DNA of 23,134 nt from CAYRGS01 sp964423875 (GCA_964423875.1 CAYRGS010000056.1:1-23134), one strand, 5' to 3'. Numbered from the stretch's first letter, positions 7,736-16,533 are shown. Translations and numbers: made by a program. The notes: generated by a model from the letters alone, not told the origin.

Positions 7736-8443
7736 ATGAAGCTTCTTTCGGTGAACGTATCGGCGGCCAAGGAAGTCGAGCACGGCGGCAAGACCACCTC
7801 GACAGGAATCTTCAAGGAACCCGTACGCGGACGTGTGATGCTCCGGACGCTGAATCTGGACGGAGATGACCAGGCGGACCGGAGGTTCCACGGCGGAATC
7901 CACGCTGCCGTCTACGTCTACACCATCGAGCATTACGACTATTGGAAGGACGAGCTCGGCCGGAACGACCTCTCAGCCGGCCACTTCGGCGAGAACTTCA
8001 CGGTGGAGGGGATGCCCGAGGACGCGGTCCACATCGGCGATGTCTACCAGATGGGCGACGCGCTCGTGGAAGTGAGTCAGCCCCGCGTCCCCTGCTTCAA
8101 GCTGGCCATCCGGATGGGATTGCCGAAATTTCCCAAACAGTTCCTGGCCAGTCAGCGGAGCGGGTTCTACCTCCGCGTCCTGGAAGAGGGCGAGGTTGGA
8201 GCGGGGGATGAAATCGTGCGGGTCGAGACCGGCCCCGGGCGAATGACGGTCCGCGAGGTCCACCACCTGCTCTACTTCGACGAGAACAACGAAGAGGGGG
8301 CTAGAAGGGTCCTTCGCATCTCTGCCCTGTCCCCCGGCTGGCGCGCATCGTTCGTGGATCGAACATCGAATCCTCCGTTCCGGGAGACATTCGTTCCCAA
8401 AGAAACTCTTGTTTCCAAACTACAAGGTACTGAAAAACCATAA
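7736..8443 (+). CDS. MOSC-domain protein, YiiM-like
   Basis: A 235-residue cytoplasmic protein with the MOSC fold (residues about 20-160) and a C-terminal helical extension like the 3-alpha domain of YiiM proteins. Recognisable pieces are LNLDGDDQADRRFHGG (the D.Q.D...HGG signature) near residues 40-54, HFGENFTVEG near 83-92, IGDVYQMGDALVEVSQPRVPC near 100-120, and the conserved Cys120. E. coli YiiM and YcbX confer resistance to N-hydroxylated base analogues by reducing N-hydroxylated compounds with a molybdenum cofactor; the same kind of chemistry is likely here, but the substrate is inferred only. The start is ATG at 7736 with a weak upstream purine stretch. A terminator precedes it, so it probably has its own promoter. 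Length and motifs look intact. Confidence 0.85.
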   Translation: MKLLSVNVSAAKEVEHGGKTTSTGIFKEPVRGRVMLRTLNLDGDDQADRRFHGGIHAAVYVYTIEHYDYWKDELGRNDLSAGHFGENFTVEGMPEDAVHIGDVYQMGDALVEVSQPRVPCFKLAIRMGLPKFPKQFLASQRSGFYLRVLEEGEVGAGDEIVRVETGPGRMTVREVHHLLYFDENNEEGARRVLRISALSPGWRASFVDRTSNPPFRETFVPKETLVSKLQGTEKP

Positions 8444-8566
8444 TATCGCTCGGTCAATTTCTTGTCCCGACGCAAACGAACGGGATAGTGCATTGCTGCA
8501 ACAAAGCCAAGCCGACTTTTCAACCTGAGGGTATCAGACAAAAGCGCCCGCTGGGGAAGAGAAACC

Positions 8567-11002
8567 TTGACAACCGATTCCAGGAAGAAGAGTTTGCCGC
8601 GGTCATATCTTCTCCCGCACTTATTCTTGGCCGTTTTAACGGGAATCTTTTTTTGGGAGCTGATTTTCGGGGGAAAAGGCTGGTTCGATGGGGCGGCACT
8701 GACCTTTTATTATCCGTGGAAGGCATATTTCGGATCCTACGATTTTCGCGACATCATGTCGCAAGATTTCGTTCGAATGTGTCTTCCGCATCAGTCGTAT
8801 CTGGTAGAGTCCTTGTTTAACCAGGGACGGTTTCCACTTTGGAATCCGCTGGAATTTGCGGGCATGCCTTTTTTCGCCTCGGGCGGGAAATCCATTATTC
8901 GGATCACGAGTCTCACGTATGCCTTCTTGCCTTTCCTTTCGGGGCTTAATCTTCAAACGATGGTGACGTGCTTTTTGGCCGGTCTTTGGATGTATATGTT
9001 TCTGGCCTCCCGGCTGGCTGTTCTCCCGTCTTTGCTCGGCGGATTGATATACATGTTTTCCGGCAATTTCTTCAGATACTCGATGCACATCATACACCTC
9101 GAAGATTTCATGTTGTTTCCACTCACCCTTTATGTCCTCGAACGGGCGGTCAAGAAATCCAGCGGAGTTCTCTATGCTTTTTGCGCCCTGTTGTGGGCCT
9201 TGATGATCTATGGAGGGCGAGAGTTTACCACTCCCGTTGGAATCTTGATAGGCGTTTTATTCGCGCTCTATCAAATGAAACTGCTGCCTTTGGAACGGAG
9301 GGATCTCCGCCGTCAGATTCTCCTTTTGGGGGGAGCGGGGCTCTTGGCCCTTGGCCTCTCCGCGATCAAGATCCTTCCCTATGTCGAGTGGCTCCTTCAG
9401 TATTCCGAGCGGAGTGAGGCTGCCAGCTTCCTGCCTGCGCCCTATGAAGCGCAAGTGAGCTTGGCGTGGGCGACTGGGCGGCAGGTTGCCCAAAGCACGC
9501 TGAACCTACTCTTTCCGATTCATCCTGAAGCGAGGCTGGCGGTGCGTCCCTACTTGGCCTCTCATATGGGTCTGGTCCCCGTTCTCCTTGTGATCTTGGG
9601 CTTGCGTTACTATCGGCAGGATGTCAACGGAAGATTCTTCACGTGGCTTGCCGTGGCTGGGTTCGTGGCCGTGGCGCTTAGCGATCCGGCCGTCGTTCTT
9701 CTCGAAGGGTTTTTGGGGCGAAGCGGACTGTTGGGTATGCTGAAGAGCCAGGTGAATAACTCCAGGTTGGTTTCCCTGCTAACGCCTGGTGTGGCCATCG
9801 CCGCCGCGTTCTCCACTCACCACCTTCTCCTTTGCGGGCGAGGAAGGCCCAATCCTTCCCCTTCGGAGTCGCCCGGATGGGGAACGTGGAGAATCGCGCT
9901 CCCTCTGTCTCTCTTCACGATCGGGCCCTTCTTGATCCTACTTCTGTCGGCCAATTTGCGCCGCTATTATCAAGTCACATTTATCGTGGCTTACGCAGCC
10001 GTCATAGGAATTGTCTTTCTTGCATACCGCAGGAACGTTCTAACCGGCCGAGCGCTCGGCGCCGTCCTGATCCTCCTGACCGTTGGAGATTTGTTTTATT
10101 CGCAAGGGATCATCTATCGTCCGGCGCCCAAAGAATTCTTTTATCCGGAAACGCCCAGCCTCAAGTTTCTCACGGAAAAGCTAAAGGGAAGCCCTTTTCG
10201 AGTCGCGAGTCTAACCGATTTCCAGGGCGGTCTGACCTATCTCTCGATGGAGCCACCCCCGAACACATTGTTGCCATTTGGTCTTGAGGACATCGGCGGG
10301 TATGAAGGGTTGGCGCCAAGGCGACAACTTCGCCTTTACAGCATGATGCAAAGGAATCCCCGGAAGCCTTTGCAGGTTATGACCAGGAGAACCGAGCTCC
10401 GCTATGGGTTTGTGCGATCGAAGGTCTTTGATTTGCTCAACATAAAATATCTGATCACGACGGTGGACCGTACTCCTCCCCACGATTGGGATCGAAACCG
10501 CTTTCGGGTGGTTTACAGCAATGAGCTCGTGATCTACGAAAATCGGTCCGTGCTTCCGAGGGCGTTTGTTGTTCCGCGGGCCGAGGTGATACCCTCCGGG
10601 GAGGAGACTCTCAAGCGACTCCTGGACCCGGCTTATAATCCGAGGGAGATTGTGTTTCTCGAAGAACCCGTGAACCGGGGCGATTTTCCGAGGCATCCGG
10701 AAAGTCCGACAGACGTTTCCATCCATAAATATGAACCCGAGCATGCCAGTTTCAAAGTGGCCGGCGGGGGAGGATTCCTGGTCCTTTCGGATACCTATCA
10801 TTCAGGATGGAAGGTCAGGGTGGACGGTCATCCGGCCCGTCTTTACAAGGCAAACTATTTCATGCGGGCCGTGCCGGTTCCGGCGGGAGATCATCTTATC
10901 GAATTTGAATACCGGCCATTATCCTTCCGGCTGGGGGTTTGGATTACGTTCTTGAGTCTCATGGCCGGTGTCGCTTTCATCATTGGAACGCGGAAGAGAT
11001 GA
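8567..11002 (+). CDS. YfhO-family integral membrane protein
   Basis: An 811-residue polytopic membrane protein with about a dozen hydrophobic segments in the first 500 residues and a soluble domain after about residue 520. The N-terminal features (GWFDGAALTFYYPWKAYFG, PHQSYLVESLFNQGRFPLWNP, GMPFFASGG) are typical of YfhO-type proteins, GT-C-like membrane glycosyltransferases in which B. subtilis YfhO acts in cell-surface polymer glycosylation. The C-terminal portion (LSDTYHSGWKVRVDG.PARLYKANYFMRAVPVPAGDH.IEFEYRP) is the usual YfhO C-terminal beta domain. The assigned start is TTG with AAGAG nearby; no better ATG precedes the first helix. The stop overlaps the start of the next gene (ATGA). 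Probable role: transfer of a sugar or similar group to an envelope component; donor and acceptor unknown. Confidence 0.85.
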   Translation: MTTDSRKKSLPRSYLLPHLFLAVLTGIFFWELIFGGKGWFDGAALTFYYPWKAYFGSYDFRDIMSQDFVRMCLPHQSYLVESLFNQGRFPLWNPLEFAGMPFFASGGKSIIRITSLTYAFLPFLSGLNLQTMVTCFLAGLWMYMFLASRLAVLPSLLGGLIYMFSGNFFRYSMHIIHLEDFMLFPLTLYVLERAVKKSSGVLYAFCALLWALMIYGGREFTTPVGILIGVLFALYQMKLLPLERRDLRRQILLLGGAGLLALGLSAIKILPYVEWLLQYSERSEAASFLPAPYEAQVSLAWATGRQVAQSTLNLLFPIHPEARLAVRPYLASHMGLVPVLLVILGLRYYRQDVNGRFFTWLAVAGFVAVALSDPAVVLLEGFLGRSGLLGMLKSQVNNSRLVSLLTPGVAIAAAFSTHHLLLCGRGRPNPSPSESPGWGTWRIALPLSLFTIGPFLILLLSANLRRYYQVTFIVAYAAVIGIVFLAYRRNVLTGRALGAVLILLTVGDLFYSQGIIYRPAPKEFFYPETPSLKFLTEKLKGSPFRVASLTDFQGGLTYLSMEPPPNTLLPFGLEDIGGYEGLAPRRQLRLYSMMQRNPRKPLQVMTRRTELRYGFVRSKVFDLLNIKYLITTVDRTPPHDWDRNRFRVVYSNELVIYENRSVLPRAFVVPRAEVIPSGEETLKRLLDPAYNPREIVFLEEPVNRGDFPRHPESPTDVSIHKYEPEHASFKVAGGGGFLVLSDTYHSGWKVRVDGHPARLYKANYFMRAVPVPAGDHLIEFEYRPLSFRLGVWITFLSLMAGVAFIIGTRKR

Positions 11003-11865
11003 ACCGTTTCAGTCTTCTGATAAGGGCGGGGCTGTCCGCGACCCTCGTAGCCGCCGGGTTGAGCGGGGCCCGTATCTCGGCGGCCGTTTCGACATCGCCG
11101 GGCGGTGAGAGCGTTTTCATCCCGGCGGGGACCTTGGTCCTGGATCTGATCGATCCAACCCGAGAGAAACGGCAAGTCGCCGTGCCATACCGGCTGTGGA
11201 AAATTGATAAGGGAAAGAGGAAAGGATGGGAAATCATTCTGAATGTCAAGGCCTTCCGGATTGATCGTTTTGAGACGACGAACCAGGCTTACGAGAAGTA
11301 TTTGTCCGCCACAGGCCGTCCGACCCCTTTCTTCTGGAAAGATCGGCGCTTCAATTCGCCGCGCCAGCCGGTGGTCGGCATCTCCTGGGAAGAGGCCCGG
11401 AGTTACTGCCGCTGGAAGGGCGGGAGGCTGCCCGCGGAGGCGGAGTGGATGAAGGCCGTCCAAGGGGAGGAGGCTCGAAAAACTCCATGGGGCGGTGTGT
11501 TGGCCCGGAATGAGCGCAGACGTGTCAACATGAACATCGTCGTCTTGCTCTATCTGGACTACTATGGCTCCCAGTACGAAGCAGACGGCTACCGATTCAC
11601 GGCGCCCGTTGGCAGTTTCCCCCTGGGTGCGACCTCCTCCGGTGTGCATGACCTCTTGGGAAACGTGTGGGAATGGGTCAACGCCCCTCTACCGGCTCGG
11701 TTTGCAGGCGACGCGGGACCCGGCCGCCCTGACGACCGGAGGGCGCAGAAAGGCGGCTCATGGATCACCTTGCCCTTAAGCATAAGTCTGATGACCCGCC
11801 GGTGGCGTCCCCAAACGATTCGTCACGATTCCACCGTTGGTTTCCGTTGCGCCTGGGACCCATGA
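10999..11865 (+). CDS. Exported FGE/SUMF1-like (formylglycine-generating-enzyme fold) protein
   Basis: 288 residues from the ATG at 10999, which overlaps the YfhO stop as ATGA, so translation is probably coupled. A longer frame from 10939 is open but would put 20 residues before an obvious signal peptide (MNRFSLLIRAGLSATLVAAG). The SUMF1/FGE-sulfatase domain spans about residues 35-288: FIPAG, FRIDRFETTNQAYEKYL, QPVVGISWEEARSYCRWKGG, RLPAEAEWMKA, LLGNVWEWV, KGGSW, and the final GFRCA. True FGE uses a Cys pair to oxidise sulfatase Cys. Here the segment before GFRC (SLMTRRWRPQTIRHDS) has no Cys, so catalytic FGE activity is doubtful. Better read as a SUMF1-fold protein with another role, likely together with YfhO at the membrane. 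Confidence 0.85.
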   Translation: MNRFSLLIRAGLSATLVAAGLSGARISAAVSTSPGGESVFIPAGTLVLDLIDPTREKRQVAVPYRLWKIDKGKRKGWEIILNVKAFRIDRFETTNQAYEKYLSATGRPTPFFWKDRRFNSPRQPVVGISWEEARSYCRWKGGRLPAEAEWMKAVQGEEARKTPWGGVLARNERRRVNMNIVVLLYLDYYGSQYEADGYRFTAPVGSFPLGATSSGVHDLLGNVWEWVNAPLPARFAGDAGPGRPDDRRAQKGGSWITLPLSISLMTRRWRPQTIRHDSTVGFRCAWDP

Positions 11866-12011
11866 TCGACCTGGAGGGGTACCCCGCATTTCTCGCCTAG
11901 CTGATGGTTTCCTGTTTCGACTACGGAAGGGATGGCCATCGGCGGCTTTGTCGCGTTGAAGGCGGGGGAGACACGCAACGGTCGTTTTTCCGGGCGGGGA
12001 CTCCGATAGAT

Positions 12012-12472
12012 TCATTCGGGTTTATGGCACCTAAAGTGCCACGTCTGATTTTGTTTGGGGAAAGACAGGGAGAACAGGCCGATCACCTTGTCGACCAGAA
12101 TGACGGAAATGGAGGAGGCGGTTTTCCCGGAATACCTGGCCAGGTCGTACGTACGATAAGCGTCGAGCCCGATGGTGCTAGGCAGGAACGTCCCGAAGAA
12201 CCGGCCTTCCAGGAATGACGAGGCCAGGAACCGGAGCGGGACGTTCATCCCCTGTCCCCGCAACAGGACTTTCCAACGAAGGATGCTGGCAAAGACCCCG
12301 CAAGATTTGAAAAAGAGCGCGAGAAGCAGCCAGGCGGGAGCATCTGGGTCACCTCGGTCCAGAAGTGGGCGAGGTTCATCTGACTCAGGAGCCAGACCAC
12401 TAGCGTAGCGCTCACCAGGAATTTCAGTGCGGGGGCGGTCTTGCCCTTTCACCATTTTCGTCTCAGGCTCAT
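12012..12472 (-). pseudogene. Broken flippase-like (LPG synthase TM / AglD-type) membrane protein gene
   Basis: The probable start is ATG at 12472 with GGGAG upstream, giving MSLRRKW. A TGA stop follows at 12449-12451, and the same frame then continues as KGKTAPALKFLVSATLVVWL and LSQMNLAHFWTEVTQM. A one-base deletion near 12333-12340 shifts to the frame giving PAWLLLALFFKSCGVFASIL, RWKVLLRGQGMNVPLRFLAS, FLEGRFFGTFLPSTIGLDAY and ILVDKVIGLFSLS. These match the N-terminal half of flippase-like proteins, including the conserved R.Y and DK residues. Homology ends near 12055, and the frame runs out at 12012 after unrelated residues, so the C-terminal half (family length about 300-350) is missing. 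At least three lesions make it nonfunctional. A family role in moving lipid-linked substrates would suit the neighbouring envelope genes. Confidence 0.75.
12025..12041. repeat. Short inverted repeat at the flippase truncation point
   Basis: TGGCAC and GTGCCA flank a 5-nt spacer, within 20 bp of where flippase homology stops. It may be a scar of the event that removed the 3' half. The wider spacer 11866-12011 shows no gene. Confidence 0.25.
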
Positions 12473-12796
12473 CGTGTCGTGTCTCCCAACAGACCTTGAA
12501 TTTCTAGGCCCGGGTTGCCCCATCCTGCCCGCCTTTAACTCGATGACTCGCCTAGGGTCTTCTCCACAATCCATCAAGCGTCAACTTATTCTGGACACAC
12601 GACATGAGAGGGTTTCCGTCAAAAAACCCACGAAAAGATGGGGGGAAAATGAAAACGAGCAGTCTTTTTTTCAAACATTTTCAACCGAGATGATTTGACT
12701 CATTCTTTAAATGCCTTCTCATAGAACCGAGCCAAGTCGTACAATGATATTCCCAAAAGAGGCGCTCTACCCCCGGTTAATAATTCCTTTCTCCCG
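12473..12796. other. AT-rich spacer with a possible 34-codon minus-strand ORF
   Basis: This stretch separates the sulfatase stop from the broken flippase. On the minus strand a GTG at 12804 overlaps the sulfatase stop and opens a 34-residue frame ending at 12700 (includes APLLGISLYDLARFYEKAF). It has no recognisable family and is unproven. The remainder (12473-12699) shows A/T-rich runs but no promoter or terminator I would defend. Confidence 0.3.
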
Positions 12797-14896
12797 TCAA
12801 TCACCAAGATACCCCAATGATCGAAGCCGGTTTCGGAGATTCTCATCATACTCGACAGATTTGTCTGGAGTCAGCCGCTTCCGCTTCAAGACTTTCACAC
12901 GTTGATCATTCAATAATTTCAAATATAGAGCGCTCAAAGGTTGTCCAAGTTGAAACAAGTTGTGTCTTTCATCCTGGTCGGATTTGAGATCAAAAAGGAA
13001 ACCCTTTCGAAACGGCAATCGCTGATTTGAAGCGAGCGATTCATCAAATGTTACAATAAGCTTCATATTTTTCGAGATAACGTATTGATAAGCTTTAACT
13101 AAGGCATTAAGCCCCGACACTTCTCCATAAAATACATCCGGCCGCCGTTCTCCTCGGATAACCGGCATCAGGGAGGCTCCTTGCACACCAGCAGGTATAT
13201 TAATACCCGAAACGTCTAGGATGGTGGGCATCAGGTCAACCAACCCCGATAATGCCGAGCTGCGGACCCCTGCCGGGATTTTTGAAGGCAATCGCATCAC
13301 AAGCGGAACTCGCACTTGTTCCTCAAATACCGAGTGCCCATGGTCCCAGCCTTCGTGATCATAAAAGGCCTCACCGTGGTCTCCGGTAACAATAAATAAA
13401 GTGTTATCATATAAATCCTTTTCTTTCAAATGGCGGACCAGGTTCCCCAGCCAATGATCGAAAAAGCGGATCTCCCCATCATACTGCGCTACGATATTTC
13501 GATGTCGGTCCGGTGGTAACGGGATGCCATGGCCTCCTGTTTTACCCTGAATGCCCGGTGGAAATTCCTGAAACGGCCCCTTATAGTCCGGATCGAACAT
13601 CCGCCGGTAGCCGCCGGGAGGCCGATAGGGATAGTGCGGGTCAAAGTAGTGGAGATATAAAAATAGTTTATTTTTTCGAGGGTCGTAACCCTTCGAGAAA
13701 AGTTGTTTCAAATAAGCCTTTGTGTGCCGAAAGATCCAATCGGCTTTCCCAAGCCGGTTGTCTGCAACCTTTTTCACATAATCCAAATAATATTCCCTAT
13801 CACTCTTACTCTCATTCAGCAAGATTTGAAGCCTCCAGTTCAGCTTTTTATAAAGAGGTGAAAATCTTCTTAAGGCCAAACGCCACACATAGATTAATTG
13901 GGAGGGTTGATGGTTTCGATAGAACTGTGCATCCCAGAGATCATCTAAATTAATGTAGTAATCAAATCCTTGTGTAAAGTTTTGCCGCTGGGATACGAGG
14001 GGATTCGATGAAATGAATGCAGTGGTGTATCCATTCTCTTGAAGAATCTCGGCCAGGGTATGCGCGTTCTGTGGAAGACGATGGAATTCCGTGTGTGTCC
14101 CGACAACGGATTCGTGTAGGGAAGTAAACAATGTCGCAACAGAAGGAATCGTCCAGTTAGAGTGGGAGCGAAACTGCTCGAATAGGACCCCCTCACGCGC
14201 AATGGCTTCTAAATTTGGGGTGGTACGTCTGTTGTAGCCGTAAGCGGAAAGGTGGTCCGCCCGGGCCGTATCGACAAGAATAAGAATAATGTTTGGCGCC
14301 TGGGAATACCTGGCACCTGCCTCTTTCCATTTCTGATGCCGGTAGAAAGGGGGAACATCAGGAAATGCGAAAGTCCCCGCCGCGCCTCCGATTAGAACGA
14401 TTGAAACAAAGCCGACCCCCCATATTTTCCGGATTTTCCCCAGCCTCCGCATAAGACGCCAGGTTGCCGGAAAAGCAAATCCGAGAAGGACAAAAAAAGC
14501 CAAATTGGCGATAATTCGATAATACATTAAATTCTCAGGGATCAGTATAGGCGTAAGATAACCAGAATAAAAAATACGCAAAGCAAGAATTGCAAACAAG
14601 CTTCCAAGACACCGCCTGTATTCGGATTGCATGCGGGGGATGAATTGGATGATGGCCAGGAGACATAACCCGGCGGCTGCGAACAAGATCCCGTTCGAGA
14701 TAATAGAGGTCAAAAAAAGAAGAAAAACACTTGAAGAGGTGAATAGAAGCGATCCTGCAAAAAGCCCATTCCGGACATAAACGACAACCAAATAGGCCTC
14801 GATTACGCCAACCACCACTCCCATGCCGGCAGCGGTTAGGACTCCGTCCATCCAACGGCGGAAGATCTTCCTGATTCTCGATAATTCAAAATACAC
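12797..14896 (-). CDS. Membrane-anchored sulfatase-superfamily hydrolase/transferase (Thr nucleophile type)
   Basis: 699 residues. About five hydrophobic helices lie in residues 20-175, then an alkaline-phosphatase-fold sulfatase domain from about residue 200 (APNIILILVDTARADHLSAYGY, metal Asp209). The nucleophile region is SNWTIPSVATLFTSL: the position that is Cys or Ser in sulfatases (C/S-x-P-x-R) is Thr249, and the following Arg is absent. Later metal ligands are present in VTGDHGEAFYDHEGWDHGHS. The end LRSLGYLGD is common in this subgroup. A Thr nucleophile is usual in phosphoethanolamine and phosphoglycerol transferases, so transferase or phosphodiesterase activity on an envelope polymer is as likely as sulfate ester hydrolysis. 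The active site would face the periplasm. The DNA is visibly richer in A/T than its neighbours, suggesting transfer. The ATG at 14896 gives the family's hydrophobic N-terminus. Confidence 0.85.
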   Translation of the reverse strand: MYFELSRIRKIFRRWMDGVLTAAGMGVVVGVIEAYLVVVYVRNGLFAGSLLFTSSSVFLLFLTSIISNGILFAAAGLCLLAIIQFIPRMQSEYRRCLGSLFAILALRIFYSGYLTPILIPENLMYYRIIANLAFFVLLGFAFPATWRLMRRLGKIRKIWGVGFVSIVLIGGAAGTFAFPDVPPFYRHQKWKEAGARYSQAPNIILILVDTARADHLSAYGYNRRTTPNLEAIAREGVLFEQFRSHSNWTIPSVATLFTSLHESVVGTHTEFHRLPQNAHTLAEILQENGYTTAFISSNPLVSQRQNFTQGFDYYINLDDLWDAQFYRNHQPSQLIYVWRLALRRFSPLYKKLNWRLQILLNESKSDREYYLDYVKKVADNRLGKADWIFRHTKAYLKQLFSKGYDPRKNKLFLYLHYFDPHYPYRPPGGYRRMFDPDYKGPFQEFPPGIQGKTGGHGIPLPPDRHRNIVAQYDGEIRFFDHWLGNLVRHLKEKDLYDNTLFIVTGDHGEAFYDHEGWDHGHSVFEEQVRVPLVMRLPSKIPAGVRSSALSGLVDLMPTILDVSGINIPAGVQGASLMPVIRGERRPDVFYGEVSGLNALVKAYQYVISKNMKLIVTFDESLASNQRLPFRKGFLFDLKSDQDERHNLFQLGQPLSALYLKLLNDQRVKVLKRKRLTPDKSVEYDENLRNRLRSLGYLGD

Positions 14897-15228
14897 TGGA
14901 ATCGCTCAGACAACCTAAATGTAGAGATCCGACTGTCGTCCCAGACGACTGAGATTGGCTAAGGCAACAAAACGGTAAGGTCGTGCCGGGTGTTTCTATC
15001 CATCCGTAAACCAGACAGGATACGCTCGGTTGCCTTCCTAAGTCCCAACATCTCAACCGGCTCGCGTAAGGCAAGCTGACCTATGGCACTCGTGACCTTG
15101 ACACCGTGAAACTCCAGCCAAACGGATTTTGAGTCTCCTGCGTCTCCCATTCCGCCACTTCGGCGCGGGATTCTATATGTGACACGGGAAGCGATTCCGC
15201 AACGGATGAAAGTGGAAGTCTAAATCAG
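14897..15228. other. Spacer upstream of the sulfatase-like gene
   Basis: About 330 bp between the sulfatase-like start and the hairpin that follows the NMT1-type gene. Short open frames are present but carry no recognisable motif. The promoter for the sulfatase-like gene must lie here, but no clear -35/-10 pair stands out. Confidence 0.4.
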
Positions 15229-15263
15229 GATGGGACGCCCCCCGTCAAAGGGGGCGTCCCATC
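15229..15263 (-). terminator. Perfect 14-bp stem-loop after the NMT1-type gene
   Basis: GATGGGACGCCCCC (15229-15242) is perfectly complementary to GGGGGCGTCCCATC (15250-15263) with a 7-nt loop. It lies 25 bp past the stop of the minus-strand binding-protein gene. There is no T run after the stem on the minus strand, so it may act as a 3'-end stabiliser or non-canonical terminator. Confidence 0.55.
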
Positions 15264-15288
15264 AATCAGGCCTCGTTCCATCCCCCCG

Positions 15289-16329
15289 CTAGAACAGCTT
15301 CTTGAACGCCCGGGGGGCCCGCTTCGGCGGCAGGATCTTGGGCAGATAATCGTTAGTGTACAGGTCGCTGAGCGGAATATGCTTGGTAATGTTGTTGGCC
15401 TTGACGACGATGTCCCGGGTCCGCCGCCACTTCTTCTCCGTCATCCAGCCCAGGCCCAGGCGCTTCTGGTCGGGCGTGAGCCACAGGTCCAGGGTGATGT
15501 CCCAGACTTCCCGGTTCGGGCCGCGGGCGGCGGTGGGCGCGTGCTTGAGCAAGGCGTCCATGCCCTTTTCCGGATTCCCGATGACGTCGGCCAAGCCCTT
15601 CATCGAGGCCAGAAGGAACTTCCGCACCATTCCGCCGCGGGTGTCGAGGGTTTTGTCGGTGACGGAGTAGCCCAGACCGTAGAAGTCCAGACCTTGGTTG
15701 GCCAGGAGAATGATTTTCGCCTTTCTCCCCTGCTTCGCGGCCATCCTCCTGAAGATGGGGGCCTGGGTGATAAAACCGGTGGCGGCTGCGTACTGCCCGC
15801 CCAGCAGGCCGGTCTCCCGGGCGGCGGGCGCCACGTGGACGACCTTCATTTTCTTGATGTCGAACCCGTTGATCTTGGCCAGTGTGGGGAAGTTGGCCCA
15901 GGTCGCGTCGCCGGCGGGCGTGCCGAACTTCTTCCCTTCCAGGTCTTTGAGGGTGTTGACCCCGTTGCCCTCCAGCGTCCGGATGACGAAGGGGGCGATG
16001 TCGTGCTGCATCACCACAATCTTGAGGGAAAGCCCACGGGCGCGGCCCAGAACCACCGAGGCGGTGTCCATCCCGCCGAAGTCGTCTTTTCCGGAGGCGA
16101 TATCCTTGGCCGTCTTGCCGCCGCCGTAGCCCCGGACGATCTTCACATCCAGCCCTTCAGCTTTATACAGGCCGCTCTCGAGGCTGTAGTACCAGGAAAT
16201 GTCACGTCCATACGGAATCCAGCCCAGGTTGAAGATCACTTTCTCGGCGCCGAGTGCCGTCCCGCCCGCGACCGGCAAAAGAAACGTGGCCATCAGGAGC
16301 GCACAAAAACAATTCTTCAATAATCTCAT
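15289..16329 (-). CDS. NMT1/THI5-like ABC transporter substrate-binding protein
   Basis: 346 residues from the ATG at 16329, chosen because AAGGAGAG precedes it and a Sec signal peptide starts there (MRLLKNCFCALLMATFLLPV, cleavage near ALGAEK); 74 further codons are open upstream but look non-coding. The mature part starts FNLGWIPYGRDISWYYSLES, with GLYKAEGLDVKIVRGYGGGK, DFGGMDTASVV, LKDLEGKKFGTPAGDATW and a central VAPAARETGLLGGQYAAATG. This is the NMT1-like/SsuA fold that binds pyrimidine precursors, taurine, alkanesulfonates or aromatic acids. The ligand is not predictable. No permease or ATPase is adjacent. It is divergent from the nitrilase-superfamily gene, and the 370-bp gap holds a perfect palindrome, suggesting shared control. 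Its ligand may be the substrate of the enzymes to the right (inference). Confidence 0.87.
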   Translation of the reverse strand: MRLLKNCFCALLMATFLLPVAGGTALGAEKVIFNLGWIPYGRDISWYYSLESGLYKAEGLDVKIVRGYGGGKTAKDIASGKDDFGGMDTASVVLGRARGLSLKIVVMQHDIAPFVIRTLEGNGVNTLKDLEGKKFGTPAGDATWANFPTLAKINGFDIKKMKVVHVAPAARETGLLGGQYAAATGFITQAPIFRRMAAKQGRKAKIILLANQGLDFYGLGYSVTDKTLDTRGGMVRKFLLASMKGLADVIGNPEKGMDALLKHAPTAARGPNREVWDITLDLWLTPDQKRLGLGWMTEKKWRRTRDIVVKANNITKHIPLSDLYTNDYLPKILPPKRAPRAFKKLF

Positions 16330-16533
16330 CTGGATCTCTCCTTTTCCGCGATTCAACCTCACCCGTTTTCGAGTCCGCATCGCCGGCGAAAACCGCCGCG
16401 CGGGGTGTGAGTCCCACGCTGTGGAGCAGGGTCCGGCCAACCGGTTCCAGAACACTCGCCTCATGAAGGAAGCCTCATTGTTCCCGACTAGCCCAAGCCG
16501 AGTCAAGGAAAAAACGGGGGGCGCCTCACGCGA

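Noticed and set aside
10939..10998. Upstream extension of the FGE-like protein
   Set aside because: It would place 20 residues ahead of a clear signal peptide and lies wholly inside the YfhO coding sequence; the ATGA overlap start is better.
15379..16323. 314-codon plus-strand open frame
   Set aside because: Antisense shadow of the NMT1-type binding protein, with no motif of its own.
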